NCBI RefSeq assembly: GCF_047675955.1
Contig: NW_027327412.1
Coordinates: 1 to 64,000, forward strand
Source: Chlorocebus sabaeus
Taxonomy: Eukaryota > Chordata > Mammalia > Primates > Cercopithecidae
Direction: 5' to 3'
DNA: 64,000 nt
Shown here: in pieces, positions 25,801-37,215 of the stretch
How the letters are laid out: each line of letters opens with the position of its first letter
Position numbering within the stretch: position 1 is the first letter of the stretch
Program-made: the position numbers and the translations under genes
The notes under the pieces: model-generated
What the model was told of the DNA's origin: nothing
Seen by the model: only the letters and a program-made list of their open reading frames with translations
Database searches by the model: none

Positions 25801-26822
25801 GGGGAAACTGTAACTCTGTGAGTTGAATTAACAGAACACAAAGCAGTTTCTCAGAAAGTTTATTTTCAGTTTTTATCCTAGGATATTTCCTTTTTCACCA
25901 TAACCCTCTAGGCGCTTCCAAAAATCACTTTGCTAATTTCACAAAAACAGTCTTAGTGAACAGCTTCTTCAGGGGAAAGCTGTAACTCTGTGAGTTGAAC
26001 TAACAGAACAAAAAGCAGTTTCTCAGAAATCTTCTTTCCAGTTTTTAACGAAAGTTATTTCCTTTTTCACCTTAGCCCTCTATGGGATTCCAAACATCAC
26101 TTTGCAAATTTCACAAGAACAGTCTTAGCGAAAGGCTTCTTGAGGAGAAAGCTGTAACTCTCTGAGATGAATTAACAGAACACAATGCAGTTTCTCAGAA
26201 ATCTTCTTTTCGGTTTTTATCTTAGTATATTTCCATTTTCACCATAGCCCCCTATGGCCTTCCAAATATCACTTTGCAAATTCCACAAGAACAGTCTTAG
26301 CGTAAGTCTTCTTGAGGGGAAAGCTGTAACTCTGTGAGATGAATTAACAGAACACAAAGCAGTTTCTCAGAAAGCTTCTTTTCCGTTTTTATCTTAGGAT
26401 ATTTCCTTTGTCAGCATAGACCTGTATGGGCTTACAAATGTCACTTTGCAAATTCATCAGGAACAGTCTTAGCGAAAGGCTTCTTGAGGGGAAAGCTGTA
26501 GCTCTGAGAGATGAATTAACAGACCACAAAGCAGTTACTCAGAAAGCTGCTTTCCAGTTTTTAACGGAAGATATTTCCTATTTCACCATAATCCTCTATG
26601 GTATTCCAAATATCACATTGCAACTTCCACAAGAACAGTTTAGCGAAAGGCTTCTTGAGGGGAAGTCTGTAGCTTTGTTAGATGAACTAACAGACCACAA
26701 AGCAGTTAATCAGAAAGTTTCTTTCCAGTTTTTAACGGAAGATATTTTCTTTTCACCATATCCCTCTATGGGCTTCCAAATATCACTTTGCAAATACCAC
26801 AAGAACAGTCTCAGTGAATGGC

Positions 26823-26856
26823 TTCTTGAGGGGAAAGCTTTCTTGAGGGGAAAGCT
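26823..26856. repeat. 17-base exact tandem duplication in an alpha monomer
   Basis: TTCTTGAGGGGAAAGCT is repeated twice with no spacer. It lies at the same part of the monomer as the 14-base duplications but has different endpoints, so it is an independent slippage event. Confidence 0.85.
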
Positions 26857-27829
26857 GTAACTCTGTGAGATGAATTAATAGAACACAAAGCAGTTTATCA
26901 GAAAGCTTCTTTCCAGTTTATATCGGAAGATATTTCCTTTTTCACCGTATCTCTCTATGGGCTTCCAAATATCACTTTGCAAATTCCACAAGAACAGTCT
27001 TAATGAAGGCCTTCTTGAGAAAGGCTTTTTAGGGGAAAGCTGTAACACTGTGAGTTGAATTAACAGAACACAAAGGAGTTTATCAGAAAGCATTTTTCCA
27101 GATTTTAAGTTAAGGTATATCCTTTTTCACCAAATCCCTCTATGACCTTCCAAATATCACTTTGCAACTTCCACAAGAACAGTGCTAACGAAAGGCTTCT
27201 TGAGGGGAAAGCTGTAGCTCTGTGAGATTAATTAACAGAGAACAAAGCAGTTACTCAGAAAGCTTCTTTCCAGTTTTTAACGGAAGAGATTTCCCTCTTC
27301 ACCATATCCCTCTATGGGCTTCGAAATATCACTTTGCAAATTCCACAAGAACAGTCTTAGTGAACGGCTTCTTGAGGGGTAAGCTATAACTCTGTGAGAT
27401 GAGTTAAGAGAACACAGTGCAGTTTTTCACAAAGCATCTTTTCGGTGTTTATGTTAAGATATTTTCTTTTTAACCATAGCTCTCTAAGGGATTCCAAATA
27501 TCACTTTGCATCTTCCACAAGAACAGTCTTAGGGGAAGGCTTCTTGAAGGGAATGCTGTAACACTGTAAGATGAATTAAGAGACAGAAAACTGTTTTTCA
27601 GAAAACTTCTTTCCAGTTTTTAACGGAAGATATTTCCTTTTTCACCGTAGCCCTCTATGGGCTTCCAAATATCACTTTGCAAATTCCACAAGAACAGTCT
27701 TAGCGAAAGGCTTCTTGAGTGGGAAGCTGTAACTCTGTGAGATGAATTAACAGAACACAAAGCAGTTTCTCAGAAAGCTTCTTTCCAGTTTTTAACGGAA
27801 GATGTTTCCTTTTTAACCAGTGCTTCCAA

Positions 27830-28350
27830 ATATAAGTTTGCAAATTTCACGAAAATTGTCTTAGTGAACGGCTTCTTGAGGGGAAAGCTGCAACTCTGTG
27901 AGATGAACTAACAGAACACAAGGAAATTTCCCAGAAAGCTTCTTTACATTTTTTATCTTAGCATAATTCCATTTTCAGCTTAGACCTCTATGGGCTTCCA
28001 AATATCACTTTGCATATTCCACAAGAACAGTCTTAGCGGAAGGCTTCTTGAGGGGAAAGCTGTAACTCTGTGAGATGAATTAACAGAAGACAAAGCAGTT
28101 TCTCAGAAAGCTTCTTTTCGGTTTTTATCTAAGGATATTTCCATTTGCACCATAGCTTTCTATGGGCTTCCAAATAGCACTTTGCCAATTCCAAAAGAAC
28201 AGTCTTTGCAAAAGGCTTCTTGAACGGAAAGCTGAAAATCTCTGAGGTGAGTTAACAGAACAGAAAGCAGTTCCTCAGAAAGCGTCTTTTCAGTTTTCAT
28301 CTTAGGATATTTCCTTTTCACCATAGTGCTCCAAGGGCTTCCAAATATCA
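27830..28350. repeat. Alpha three-monomer block, copy A
   Basis: This block matches 31605-32125 in a run of unusual variants. They include GATGAACTAACAG or GATAAACTAACAG, TTTCCCAGAAAG, AACAGAAGACAAAGC, TTTCCATTTGCACCATAG, CTTTGCCAATTCCAAA, AGTCTTTG, CTTCTTGAACGG, AATCTCTGAG and CAGTTCCTCAG. The offset between copies is 3,774 bases, 22 monomers. Confidence 0.8.
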
Positions 28351-31300
28351 CTTTGCAAATTCCACAAGAACAGTCTTAGTGAAAGGTTACTTGAGGGGAA
28401 AGCTGTAACTCTGTGAGATGAATTAACAGAACACAAAGCATTTTCTCAGAAGACTTCTTTCCAGTTTTTAACTGAAGATATTTCCTTTTTCACCATAGAC
28501 CTCTTTGGGCTTTCAAATATCACATTGCAAATTCCACAAGAACAGTCTTAGCGAAAGGCTTCTTGTGGAGAAAGATCTAATTCTTTGAGATGAATTAACG
28601 AAACACAAAAAGTTTCTCAGGAAGCTTCCTTCCAGTTTTTAACTTGAGATGTTTCCTTTATCACCATAGCACTCTATGTGCTTCCAAATATCACTTCCCA
28701 AATTCCACTAGAACAGTCCTAGCGAAAGGCTTATTGAGGAGAAAGCTGTAACCCTCTGAGATGAATTAACAGAACAAAAGGCAGTTTCTCAGAAAGCTTC
28801 TTTTCAGTTTTAAACTGAAGATATTTCCTTTTTCATCATAGCCGTCTATGGACTTGCAAATATCACTTTGCAAGTTAAACAAGAACAGCCTTCGTGAAAG
28901 ACTTCTTGAGGGGAAATCTGTAACTCTGTGAGATGAATAAACAGAACACAAAGCAGTCTCTCAGAAATCTTCTTTCCAGTTTTTAACTGAAGATATTTCC
29001 TTTTTCAACATGGCCGTTTATGGGCTTCCAAATATCACTTTGCAAATTCCACAAGAACAGACTTAGCGAAAGGCTTCTTGAATGAAAGCTGTAACTCTGT
29101 GAGATGAATCAACAGAATACAAAGCAGTTTCTCAGAAAGTTTCCTTCCGGTTTTTAACTGAAGATGTTTCATTTTTCACCATAACCCCCTATGGGCTTCC
29201 AAATATCACTTTGCAAACTCCACAAGAACAGTCTTAGTGAAAGACTTCTTGAGGGCAAAGCTGTAACACTGTGAGAAGAATTAACGGAATACAAAGCAGT
29301 TTCTCAGAAAGCCTCTTTTCAGTTTTCATCTTAGGATATTTCCGTTTTCATCATAGCCCTCAATGGGATTCCAAATATCACTTTGCATGATCCACAACAA
29401 CAGTGCTAGCGAAAGGGTTCTTGACGGGAAAGCGTTAACTCTGTGAGATGAATTAAGAGAACACAATCCAGTTTCTCAGGAAATTTGGTTTCAGTTTTTA
29501 TATTAGGATTTTTACTTTTTTCCATAGCACTCTAAGGGCTTCCAAATATTACTTTGCAGATTCACAAGAACAGCCTTAGCTAAACGCTTTTGAGGGGAAA
29601 GCTGTAACTGTGTGAGATGAATTAACGAAACACAAAGCAGTTTCTCAGAAAGCTTCTTGCCAGTTTTTAACTGAAGATATTTCCTTTTTCAGCATAACCC
29701 TCTATAGGCTTCCAAATATCACTTTGCAAATTGCACATGAACAGCCTTAGCGAAAGGCTTCTTGAGAGGAAAGCTGTAACTCTGTGACATCAAATAACAG
29801 AACACAAAGCAGTTTTTCAGAAAGCTTCTTTACAGTTTTTAACTGAAGATATTTCCTTTTTCACCATAGCCCTCTATGGACTTCCAAATATCACAATGAA
29901 ATAAAACAAGAACAGCCTTTGTGAAAGGCTTATCGAGTGGCAAGCTGTAACTCTGTGAGATGAACGAACAGAACGCAAAGCAGTTTCTCAGAAAGCTTTC
30001 TTTCTGTTTTTATCTTAGGATATTTCCATTTTTACCATAGCCCTCTATTGGTTTCCAAATATCAGTTTGTAAATCCCACAAGAACAGTCTTAGGGAAAGG
30101 CTTCTTGAGCGGAAAGCTGTAATACTGTGAGATGAATTAACAGAACACAAAGCAGTTTCTCAGAAAGTTTTTTCCAGTTTTTTACGGAAGATATTTCAAT
30201 TTTCACCATAGCCCTCTATGGGCTTCCAAATATCACTTTCCAAATTTCACAAGAACAGGCTTAGTGAACGGCTTCTTCGGGGGAAAGCTGTAACACTGTG
30301 AGATGAACTAACAAAACACAAAGCAGTTTATCATAAAGCTTCTCTTCGGTTTTTATCTTAGTATAATTCGTTTTTCACCATAGCCCTCTATGGGCTTCCA
30401 AATATCACTTTGCAAATTTCACAAGAACTGTCTGAGTGAACGGCTTCTTGAGGGGAAAGCTGTAACTCTGTGAGATGAACTAACAGAACACAAAGCAGTT
30501 TCTCAGAAAGCTTCTTTTCGGTTTTTATCTTAGGATATTTCCATTTTCACCACAGCCATCTATGGACTTCCCAATATCACTTTGCAAATTCCACAAGAAC
30601 AGTTTTAGCAAAAGGCTTCTTGAGGAGAAAGCTGTAACTCTGTGAGATGAATTAAGAGAACACAACACAGTTTCCAGAAAGCTTCTTGTCAGTTTTTAAC
30701 TGAAGATATTTCCTTTTTCACCATAGCCCTCTACGGGCTTCAAAATATGACTTTGCAAATTCCACAAGAACTGCATTATTGAAAGGCTTCTTGAGGGGAA
30801 AGCTGTAACTCTCTGAGATGAATTAACAGAACACAAAGCAGTTTCTCAGAAAGCTTCTTTTCAGTTATTATCTTAGGATATTTCCTTTTTCACCATAGCC
30901 CTCTATGGGTTTCCAAATATCACATTGTAAATTCCGCACAACAGTCTTAGCGTAAGGCTTCTTGAGGAAAAGCTGTAACTCTCTGAGATGAATTTAAAAA
31001 AACACAAAGCAGTTTCTTAGAAAGATTATTTCCAGTTTTTAACGGAAGATATATCCTTTTTCACCATAGCCGTCTATGGGCTTCCAAATATCACTTTGCA
31101 AATTTCACAAGAACTGTCTTAGAGAAAAGTTTCTTAAGGGAAAAGCTGTAACTCTGTGAGATGAATTAACAGAACACAAAGCAGTCTCTCAGAAATCTTC
31201 CTTCCAGTTTTTAACGGAAGATATTTCCTTTTTCACCTTAGCCCTCTGTGGGCTTCCAAATATAACTTTGCAAATTCCAGAAGAAAATTCTTAGCGAAAG

Positions 31301-31604
31301 GATTCTTGAGGAGAAAGCTCTAACTCTGTGAGATGAATTAACAGAACACAAAACAGTTTCTCAAAAAGCTTCTTTCCAGTTTTTAAAGGAAGATATTTCC
31401 TTTTTCACCATAGCCCTCTATGGGCTTCCAAATATCACGTTGCAAATTCCACAAGAACAACCTAAGCGAAAGGCTTCTTGAGAGGAAAACTGTAACTCTG
31501 TGAGTTGAATTAACAGAACACAAAGCAGTTTCTCAGGCAGCTTCTTTTCAGTTTTTATTTTAGGTTATTTCCTTTTTCACCATAGCCCTCTATGGGCTTC
31601 CAAA

Positions 31605-32125
31605 TATCAGTTTGCAAATTTCACAAAAACTGTCTTAGTGAACGGTTTCTTGAGGGTAAAGCTGTAACTCTGTGAGATAAACTAACAGAACACAAAACAC
31701 TTTCCCAGAAAGCTTCTTTTCGGTTTTCATCTTAGGATATTTCCATTTTCACCTTAGCGCTCGATGGGCTTCCAAATATCACTTTACAAATTCCACAAGA
31801 ACAGTCTTAGCGAAAGGTTTCTTGTGGGGAAAGCTATAACTCTGTTAGATGAATTAACAGAAGACAAAGCTGTTTCTCAGAAAATTTCTTTTCGGTTTTT
31901 ATCTTAGGATATTTCCATTTGCACCATAGCTCTCTATGGGCTTCCAAATATCACTTTGCCAATTCCAAATGAAGAGTCTTTGTGAAAGCCTTCTTGAACG
32001 GAAAGCTGTAAATCTCTGAGATGAATTAACAGAACAGTAAGCAGTTCCTCAGAAAGCTTCCTTTCAGTTTTTATCTTAGGATATTTCCTTTTTCACCATA
32101 GCCCGCTAAGGGCTTCCAAATATCT
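31605..32125. repeat. Alpha three-monomer block, copy B
   Basis: This is the partner of 27830-28350, with the same order of rare variants over about three monomers. Flanking monomers on either side are much less alike, so the surviving homology is limited to this block. Confidence 0.8.
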
Positions 32126-34480
32126 CTTTGCAAATTCCACGAGAACAGTCTTAGCGAAAGGCTTCTTGAGGAGAAAGCTGTAACTCTGTGAGATGAATTA
32201 ACAGAACACAAAGCAGGTTCTCAGAAAGCTTCTTTCCAGTTTTTAACGGAAGATATTTCCTTTTACACCATAGCCCTCTAAGGGCTTCCAAATAACTCTT
32301 TTCAAATTCCACAAGAACAGTCTTAGCGAAAGGCTTCTTGAGAAGAAAGCTGTAAATCTGTGAGACGAATTAACAGAACACAAAGCAGTTTCGCAGACAG
32401 CTTCTTTTCGGTTTTTATCTTAGCATACTTCCATTTTCACCATAGTCCTCTATGGGCTTCGAAATATCACTTTGCAAATTCCACAAGAACAGTCTTAGCG
32501 AAAGGCTTCTTGAGGGGAAAGATGTAACTATGTGAGATAAATTAACAGAACACAAATCAGTTTCTCAGAAAGTTTCATTCAGTTTTTACCTTAGGATATT
32601 TCCTTTTTCACCATAGCCCTCTATTTGCTCCAAATGTCACATCGCAAATTCCACAAGAACAGCCTTAGCGAAAGTCTTCTTAAGGGGAAAGCTGTAACTC
32701 TGTGAGTTGAATTAACAGAACACAAAGTAGTTGCTCAGAAAGCTTCTTTCCAGTTTTTAACGGACGATAATTCCTTTTTCATCATATCCCTCTGTGGGCT
32801 TCCAAATATCACCTTGCAAATTCAACAGGAACAGTCTTAGTGAACGGCTTCTTGAAAGGAGAGCTATAACTCTGTTAGATGAATTAAGAGAACACAATGC
32901 ACTTTTTCAGAAAGCTTCCTTTCGGTTTTTATCTTAGCATATTTTCTTTTTTGCCATAACCCTCTATGGTCTTCCAATATCACTTTGCAAATTCCACAAG
33001 AACAGTCTCAGTGAACGGTTTCTTCAGGGGAAAGCTGTACCTCTGTGAGATGAATTAACAGAACACAAAGTGGTTTCTCAGAAACCTTCTTTTCAGTTTT
33101 TAACGGAAGATATTTCCTTTTTCACCATAGCCCTCTATGGGCTCCCAAATGTCTCTTTGCAAACTCCACAAGAACATTCTTAGAGAAAGGCTTCTTGAGG
33201 GGAAAGCTGTAGGTGTGTGAGATGAATTAACAGAACACAAAGCAATTTCTCAGAATGCTACTTTTCAGTTTTTATCTTAGGATGTTTCCTTTTTCACCAT
33301 GGGGCTCTATGGGCTTCCAAATATCACTTTGCAAATTCCACAAGAAGAGTCTTAGCGAAAGGCTTCTTGAGGGCAAAGCTGTAACTCTGTGAGATGAATT
33401 AACAGAAGACAAAGCAGTTTCTCAGAAAGTTTCTTTCCAGTTTTTAACGGAAGGTATTGCTTTTTTACCATATCCTTCTATGGCTTTCCAAATATTACTT
33501 TGAAATTCCACAAGAACAGTCTAAGCGAAAGGCTTTTTGAGGAGAAAGCTGTAACCCTGTGAGATGAATTAACAGAACACAAGGCAGTTTCTCAGAAAGC
33601 TTCTTTTCAGTTTTTATCTTAGGATATTTCCTTTTTTACCCTAGCCCTCTATGGACTTCCATGTATCTCTTTGCAAATTTCACCAGAACACTCTTAGGAA
33701 AAGGCTTCTTGAGGGGAAAGCTGTAACTCTGTGAGATGAATTAACAAGACACAAAGCAGGTTCTCAGAAAGCTTCTTTCCAGTTTTTAACGGAAGCTATT
33801 TCCTTTTTCACCGTAGCCCTCTATGGGCTTCCAAATATCACTTTGCAAATTCCGCAAGAACAGTCTTAGCGAAAGGCTTCTTGAGGGTAAAGCTGTAACT
33901 CTGTGAGATAATTTAACAGAACACAAATCAGTTTCTCACAAAGCTTCTTTCCAGTTTTTCTCTTAGGATATTTCCTTTTTCACCATAGCCCGCTATGGGC
34001 TTCCAAATATCACCTTGCAAATTCCACAAGAACAGTCTTAACGAAAGGCTTCTTGAGGGCAAAGCTGTAACTCTGTGAGATGAATTAACAGAACACAAAG
34101 CAGTTTCTCAGAAAGCTTCTTTCCACTTTTTAACTGAAGATATTTCCTTTTTCACCATAGCCCTCTATTGGCTTCCAAATATCACTTTGCAAATTCCACA
34201 AGAACAGTCTTAGCGAAAGGCTTTTTGAGGGCAAACCTGTAACTCTGTGAGATGAATTAACAGAACACAAAGAAGTTTCTCAGAAAGCTTCTTTCTACTT
34301 TTTAATCGAAGATATTTCCTTTTTCACCATAGCCCTCTATGGGCTTCCTAATATCACTTTGCAAATTCCACAAGAACAGTCTTAGTGAAAGGCTTCTTGA
34401 GGGTAAAGCTGTAACTCTGTGAGATGAATTAACAGAACACAAAACAGTTTCTCAGAAAGCTTCTTTCCACTTTTTTTTTT

Positions 34481-34614
34481 AATATTACATGCTTAATTTC
34501 TTTTTTATTTATATAATTTTGTGTATCAATCACTCATGAAATATCAGAATTCTTATTACTTAGTACATAAAGAATATTCAACAAATATTGTTGCAGTAGA
34601 AAGCTAGTCAAATA
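34481..34614. other. AT-rich sequence, nothing recognised
   Basis: A short AT-rich stretch lies between the alpha-satellite edge and the LTR. I see no repeat family, gene or signal in it. Confidence 0.6.
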
Positions 34615-34842
34615 TGAGCAGGGCAGGAGAGGGCTCCCCTCTTCCACACACCAAATGTGTTGGGAGACCCTCAGGTGATGATCAAGGATTTGTTAACTGT
34701 TTCTCTAAAATAGTAATTGGTCATACCTGGTGTCAAGGAAAGGCAGGCTTCTAATAGAAAACACCTGAAACTGATCAGCAACTTCCCAATGAGATCTCAG
34801 GAGTGAGGAGTAGTAAGGCAAGATCCCGGAAGTATGCCAATG

Positions 34843-34849
34843 TATAAAA
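34843..34849 (+). promoter_or_regulatory. TATA box of the solo LTR
   Basis: TATAAAA lies about 110 bases upstream of the AATAAA signal, the expected U3/R arrangement for a class I LTR. Whether it is active cannot be told from sequence. Confidence 0.55.
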
Positions 34850-34954
34850 CCCCAAATCAAGAAGTCAAGCTGTGCACTTGGCTTCTCAAGTCTCCCACTT
34901 GGCCCTCTTCCAGGTTGTACTTCCCTTCTTTTCCTTTCTGTTTTAAAGCCTTTT

Positions 34955-34960
34955 AATAAA
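34955..34960 (+). terminator. Polyadenylation signal of the solo LTR
   Basis: AATAAA sits in the context TTTTAATAAACCTTCTC, which is followed by CTCCTGCTCTGAGAA, as in HERV9-like R regions. Confidence 0.55.
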
Positions 34961-35118
34961 CCTTCTCTCCTGCTCTGAGAATTACCTCTGTCTCACTTTC
35001 TGCCTTATGCCCCTTAGTGGAATTCCTTCTGAGGAAGCAAGAATGGAGAGTGCTGCAAACCTATACAGATTCGCCGCCAATGTCTCCAGAACTCGGATGT
35101 CTTCCACAGGTAATAACA

Positions 35119-35831
35119 TTGCTTTAAATATTTTTCATAATTATATCATGCTAAAAAACTAAGTATAACAGTGTCAAATACAAATACAATTAAAGCTTTT
35201 TGAATTCTATTTTACTTTTCAAGGTTTTTTAAATCAAGTATGATTTTTCCTGGTGCAATTAAATTATAATTCTTTTCATATTTATATTTAATCATTTTAT
35301 ATAGAATTATTTTATATTTCTAGTACTTATTATTCTAGTATATCTCTTTTAGGCTTACTTTATGTCTCACTTTTATAAAAATAAGTAAAATATATATTTG
35401 ATACATTATAATAACTTAGCAAAATGCTCAGGTATAATGCTATTTAAAAATTAATATACCATATTTATATAATAATGCTATAGTTTTCTCATAAAATAAT
35501 AAATCTTTTTAATGTTTGAAATTATAGGATGATAAGTGGTCTTTAATTTATTCCCCTTATTTGAATTTTCAGCAGTGAATATGTTCTTTCAAAAATATTT
35601 TTATGATAAATTCCAAATGCATACAATAGTGGATTACCTCTAGGTACTCATCATTCATTTCACCAACATCAACAACACTTGTCCAATTCCTTTTATCTTC
35701 ACTCACTTCTCCCCATTTCCCCCAACCGCATTCCTGCCACAACTGCTGACTCAAACCGTTCAAAGGATTGTTTGGTCAATCCTTTTGTAACAATTTAGTT
35801 TTGTGCTTTTCCTAAAAAATAAGTGGAAAAT
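35119..35831. other. AT-rich sequence without a recognised feature
   Basis: This is AT-rich, low-complexity-leaning sequence with no open frame of interest. The part near 35600-35720 (ACTCATCATTCATTTCACC and following) may be a remnant of a very old L1-type 3' region, but I could not establish this. It ends in a short (TTTTTA)n run near 35832-35860 that belongs to the next element's tail. Confidence 0.5.
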
Positions 35832-36262
35832 TATTTTTTATTTTTTATTTTTTATTTTTAAAAATTATTTATTTCAATTTTGTGAGTATATAGTAGATGT
35901 ATGTATTTATGGGGTGCATGAGATATTCTGATTCAGGCATGCAATGAATAATAATCACATCATGTAAAATGGGGTATCCATTCTCTCAAGCATTTATCCT
36001 TTGTCTTACAAGCAATCCAATTAGACTCTTTCAGTTATTTTAAAATGCACAGTTAAATTATTACTGACTATAGTCGCCTTGTTGTGCTATCAAATACTAG
36101 ATCTTATTTATTCTTTCTGTTTTTTTGTACCCATTAACCATCTCCAGCTTTGCCTCAAACCCCCACTACCCTTCCCAGCCTCTGGTAACCATGCTTCTGC
36201 TCTCTATCTCCATGAGTTCAATTGTTTTGATTTTTAGATCTCACAAATAAGTGAGAACATGA
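35832..36262 (-). mobile_element. Old L1 3' end (L1MA/L1PB-like), antisense
   Basis: On the minus strand this reads as the 3' untranslated end of an older primate or mammalian L1. CATGTTCTCACTTATTTGTG is followed by CAAAACAATTGAACTCATGG, CCAGAGGCTGGGAAGGGTAG, TGGTTAATGGGTACAAAAA, GATCTAGTATTTGATAGCAC and a block ending in CATACATCTACTATATACTC before the A-rich tail (seen as T-rich at 35832-35870). No ORF2 coding sequence is left. The number of mismatches to the consensus that I remember suggests an old insertion. Confidence 0.8.
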
Positions 36263-36387
36263 AATTAGAATTATTATTAAACAGATCTCAAAATGTGACT
36301 TAGTTGCGTATCTTCTCCTCCTCTCCCTGTATCAACCTGTTTCAGCCTGGAAGCCTCTAGTGGGAAGGAGGGATGTGGTTGGTTGCT
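36263..36387. other. Short unique segment
   Basis: Non-repetitive-looking sequence between the old L1 end and the poly-T tract of the next L1. Nothing is recognised. Confidence 0.5.
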
Positions 36388-36888
36388 TCTTTTTTTTTTT
36401 TTTTTTTTTATTTTAAGTTCTAGGGTACATGTGCATAACGTGCAGGTTTGTTACATATGTATACTTGTGCCCTGTTGCTGTGCTGCACCCATCAACTCGT
36501 CAGCACCCATCAACTCGTCATTTACATCAGGTATAACTCCCAATGCAATCCCTCCCCACTCCCCCCTCCCCATGATAGGCCCCGGTGTGTGATGTTCCCC
36601 TTCCCGAGTCCAAGTGATCTCATTGTTCAGTTCCCACCTATGAGTGAGAACATGCGGTGTTTGGTTTTCTGTTCTTGTGATAGTTTGCTAAGAATGATGG
36701 TTTCCAGCTGCATCCATGTCCCTACAAAGGACACAAACTCATCCTTTTTTATGGCTGCATAGTATTCCATGGTGTATATGTGCCACATTTTCTTAATCCA
36801 GTCTGTCACTGATGGACATTTGGGTTGATTCCAAGTCTTTGCTATTGTGAATAGTGCCGCAATAAACATACGTATGCATGTGTCTTTT
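36388..36888 (-). mobile_element. 5'-truncated young L1 (L1PA-type), 3' end only
   Basis: The minus strand gives the last part of L1 ORF2, then the 3' UTR and a poly-A tail, seen as about 20 T at 36389-36409. The 3' UTR carries the variants CATCAACTCGTCATTTACAT and GGTATAACTCCCAATGCAAT, which I associate with Old World monkey L1 lineages. An 18-base tandem duplication (GCACCCATCAACTCGTCA, 36485-36502 and 36503-36520) is private to this copy. The 5' truncation point is next to another T run (36889-36900), so the target-site duplication cannot be resolved. Confidence 0.9.
36627..36869 (-). pseudogene. L1 ORF2 C-terminal fragment
   Basis: This open frame of about 80 residues contains the very C-terminal end of L1 ORF2p (WIKKMWHIYTMEYYAAIKK near the middle, ending in FSLIGGN). 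It lies downstream of the endonuclease, reverse transcriptase and cysteine-rich regions, all of which were lost to 5' truncation, so it has no enzymatic domain. The stop codon is at 36627-36629. It is in-frame and undamaged, in keeping with a fairly recent insertion. Confidence 0.9.
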
Positions 36889-37215
36889 CTTTTTTTTTTT
36901 CAAATGGTGTAGATGTTTATTTCTTGCTCACATAACAACATACAGTCATTCAGGGATGTAGGCTGACTGTCATCTCCTACACAAGTCTCTTTCAAAGTCA
37001 CACTTGGGGTCATTTCCATTTCGACCAGCTGGAGGAGCAAACACACAGAGAAAAGTATATATGAGTGTTTTTTATGTGCAGAAACGAGTATCACTTCTGT
37101 TCATATTGCACTGGCTGGGTCTCTCATAGCCACATCCAATTTCTAGGAAGGCTGGGAAATGCAGTCTAGCTCTATATTATAGAAAGAGAGGAAGAACCTG
37201 GATTTCAGTGTGTTG
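36889..37215 (-). mobile_element. Old mammalian interspersed repeat, family not assigned
   Basis: On the minus strand this contains CTGCATTTCCCAGCCTTCCT, GGATGTGGCTATGAGAGAC, CAGAAGTGATACTCG and, near its end, GAGCAAGAAATAAACATCTA, followed after 16-20 bases by a poly-A run (T run at 36889-36900). This order of motifs matches a widespread old mammalian repeat that I have seen but cannot name with certainty. The AATAAA plus A-tail would also fit a 3' end created by retrotransposition. Confidence 0.5.

Larger units (their letters stand above)
13025..34470 (-). repeat. Alpha-satellite array, left block (about 125 monomers)
   Basis: Successive monomers of about 172 bases are seen. For example, the TTTTT starts at 33955, 34127, 34299 and 34471 are exactly 172 apart. 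Each has AACTCTGTGAGATGAATT, CAGTTTCTCAGAAAGCTTC, GATATTTCC, CACCATAGCCCTCTATGGG and ACTTTGCAAATTCCACAAG in order. This is the reverse complement of the usual alpha-satellite consensus as I know it, hence the minus-strand call. Monomers differ from each other at many positions, so this is largely monomeric, older alpha satellite rather than a homogenised active array. The TTTCCTTTTTCACCATAG stretch corresponds to the A-box (pJ-alpha) version of the protein-binding region; I saw no CENP-B box. The 13.1-20.9 kb part consists mostly of AACTGAAG/AACGGAAG monomers. ATCTTAGG monomers become common after about 20.5 kb. Short reading frames here are chance products. Confidence 0.95.
34615..35118 (+). 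mobile_element. Solo LTR of an ERV1-type endogenous retrovirus (HERV9/LTR12-like 3' end)
   Basis: The right part has the architecture of a class I LTR. There is a TATAAAA box near 34843, an AATAAA signal near 34955, and then a tail (CTGCCTTATGCCCC, GAGGAAGCAAGAATGGAG, ATTCGCCGCC) that closely resembles the end of HERV9/LTR12-type LTRs. The segment GTGCACTTGGCTTCTC, followed by CTTGGCCCTCTTCCAGG, points the same way. An insertion of about 30 bases seems to separate ATTCGCCGCC from the terminal GGTAATAACA. The left half does not match any LTR12 sequence that I recall, so this may be a related family. The start (TG at 34615) and end (CA at 35118) are estimates, and no convincing target-site duplication was seen. 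No internal retroviral genes are present. Confidence 0.7.

Noticed and set aside
13979..34470. Short reading frames in the left alpha-satellite block, including a 144-residue one at 26426-26860
   Set aside because: All carry the same translated monomer peptides and their ends follow monomer variation. Alpha satellite is not protein coding.
36889..37215. Processed pseudogene of a host mRNA (AATAAA followed by a poly-A tract on the minus strand)
   Set aside because: The sequence resembles an old dispersed mammalian repeat and contains no coding sequence that I can recognise.
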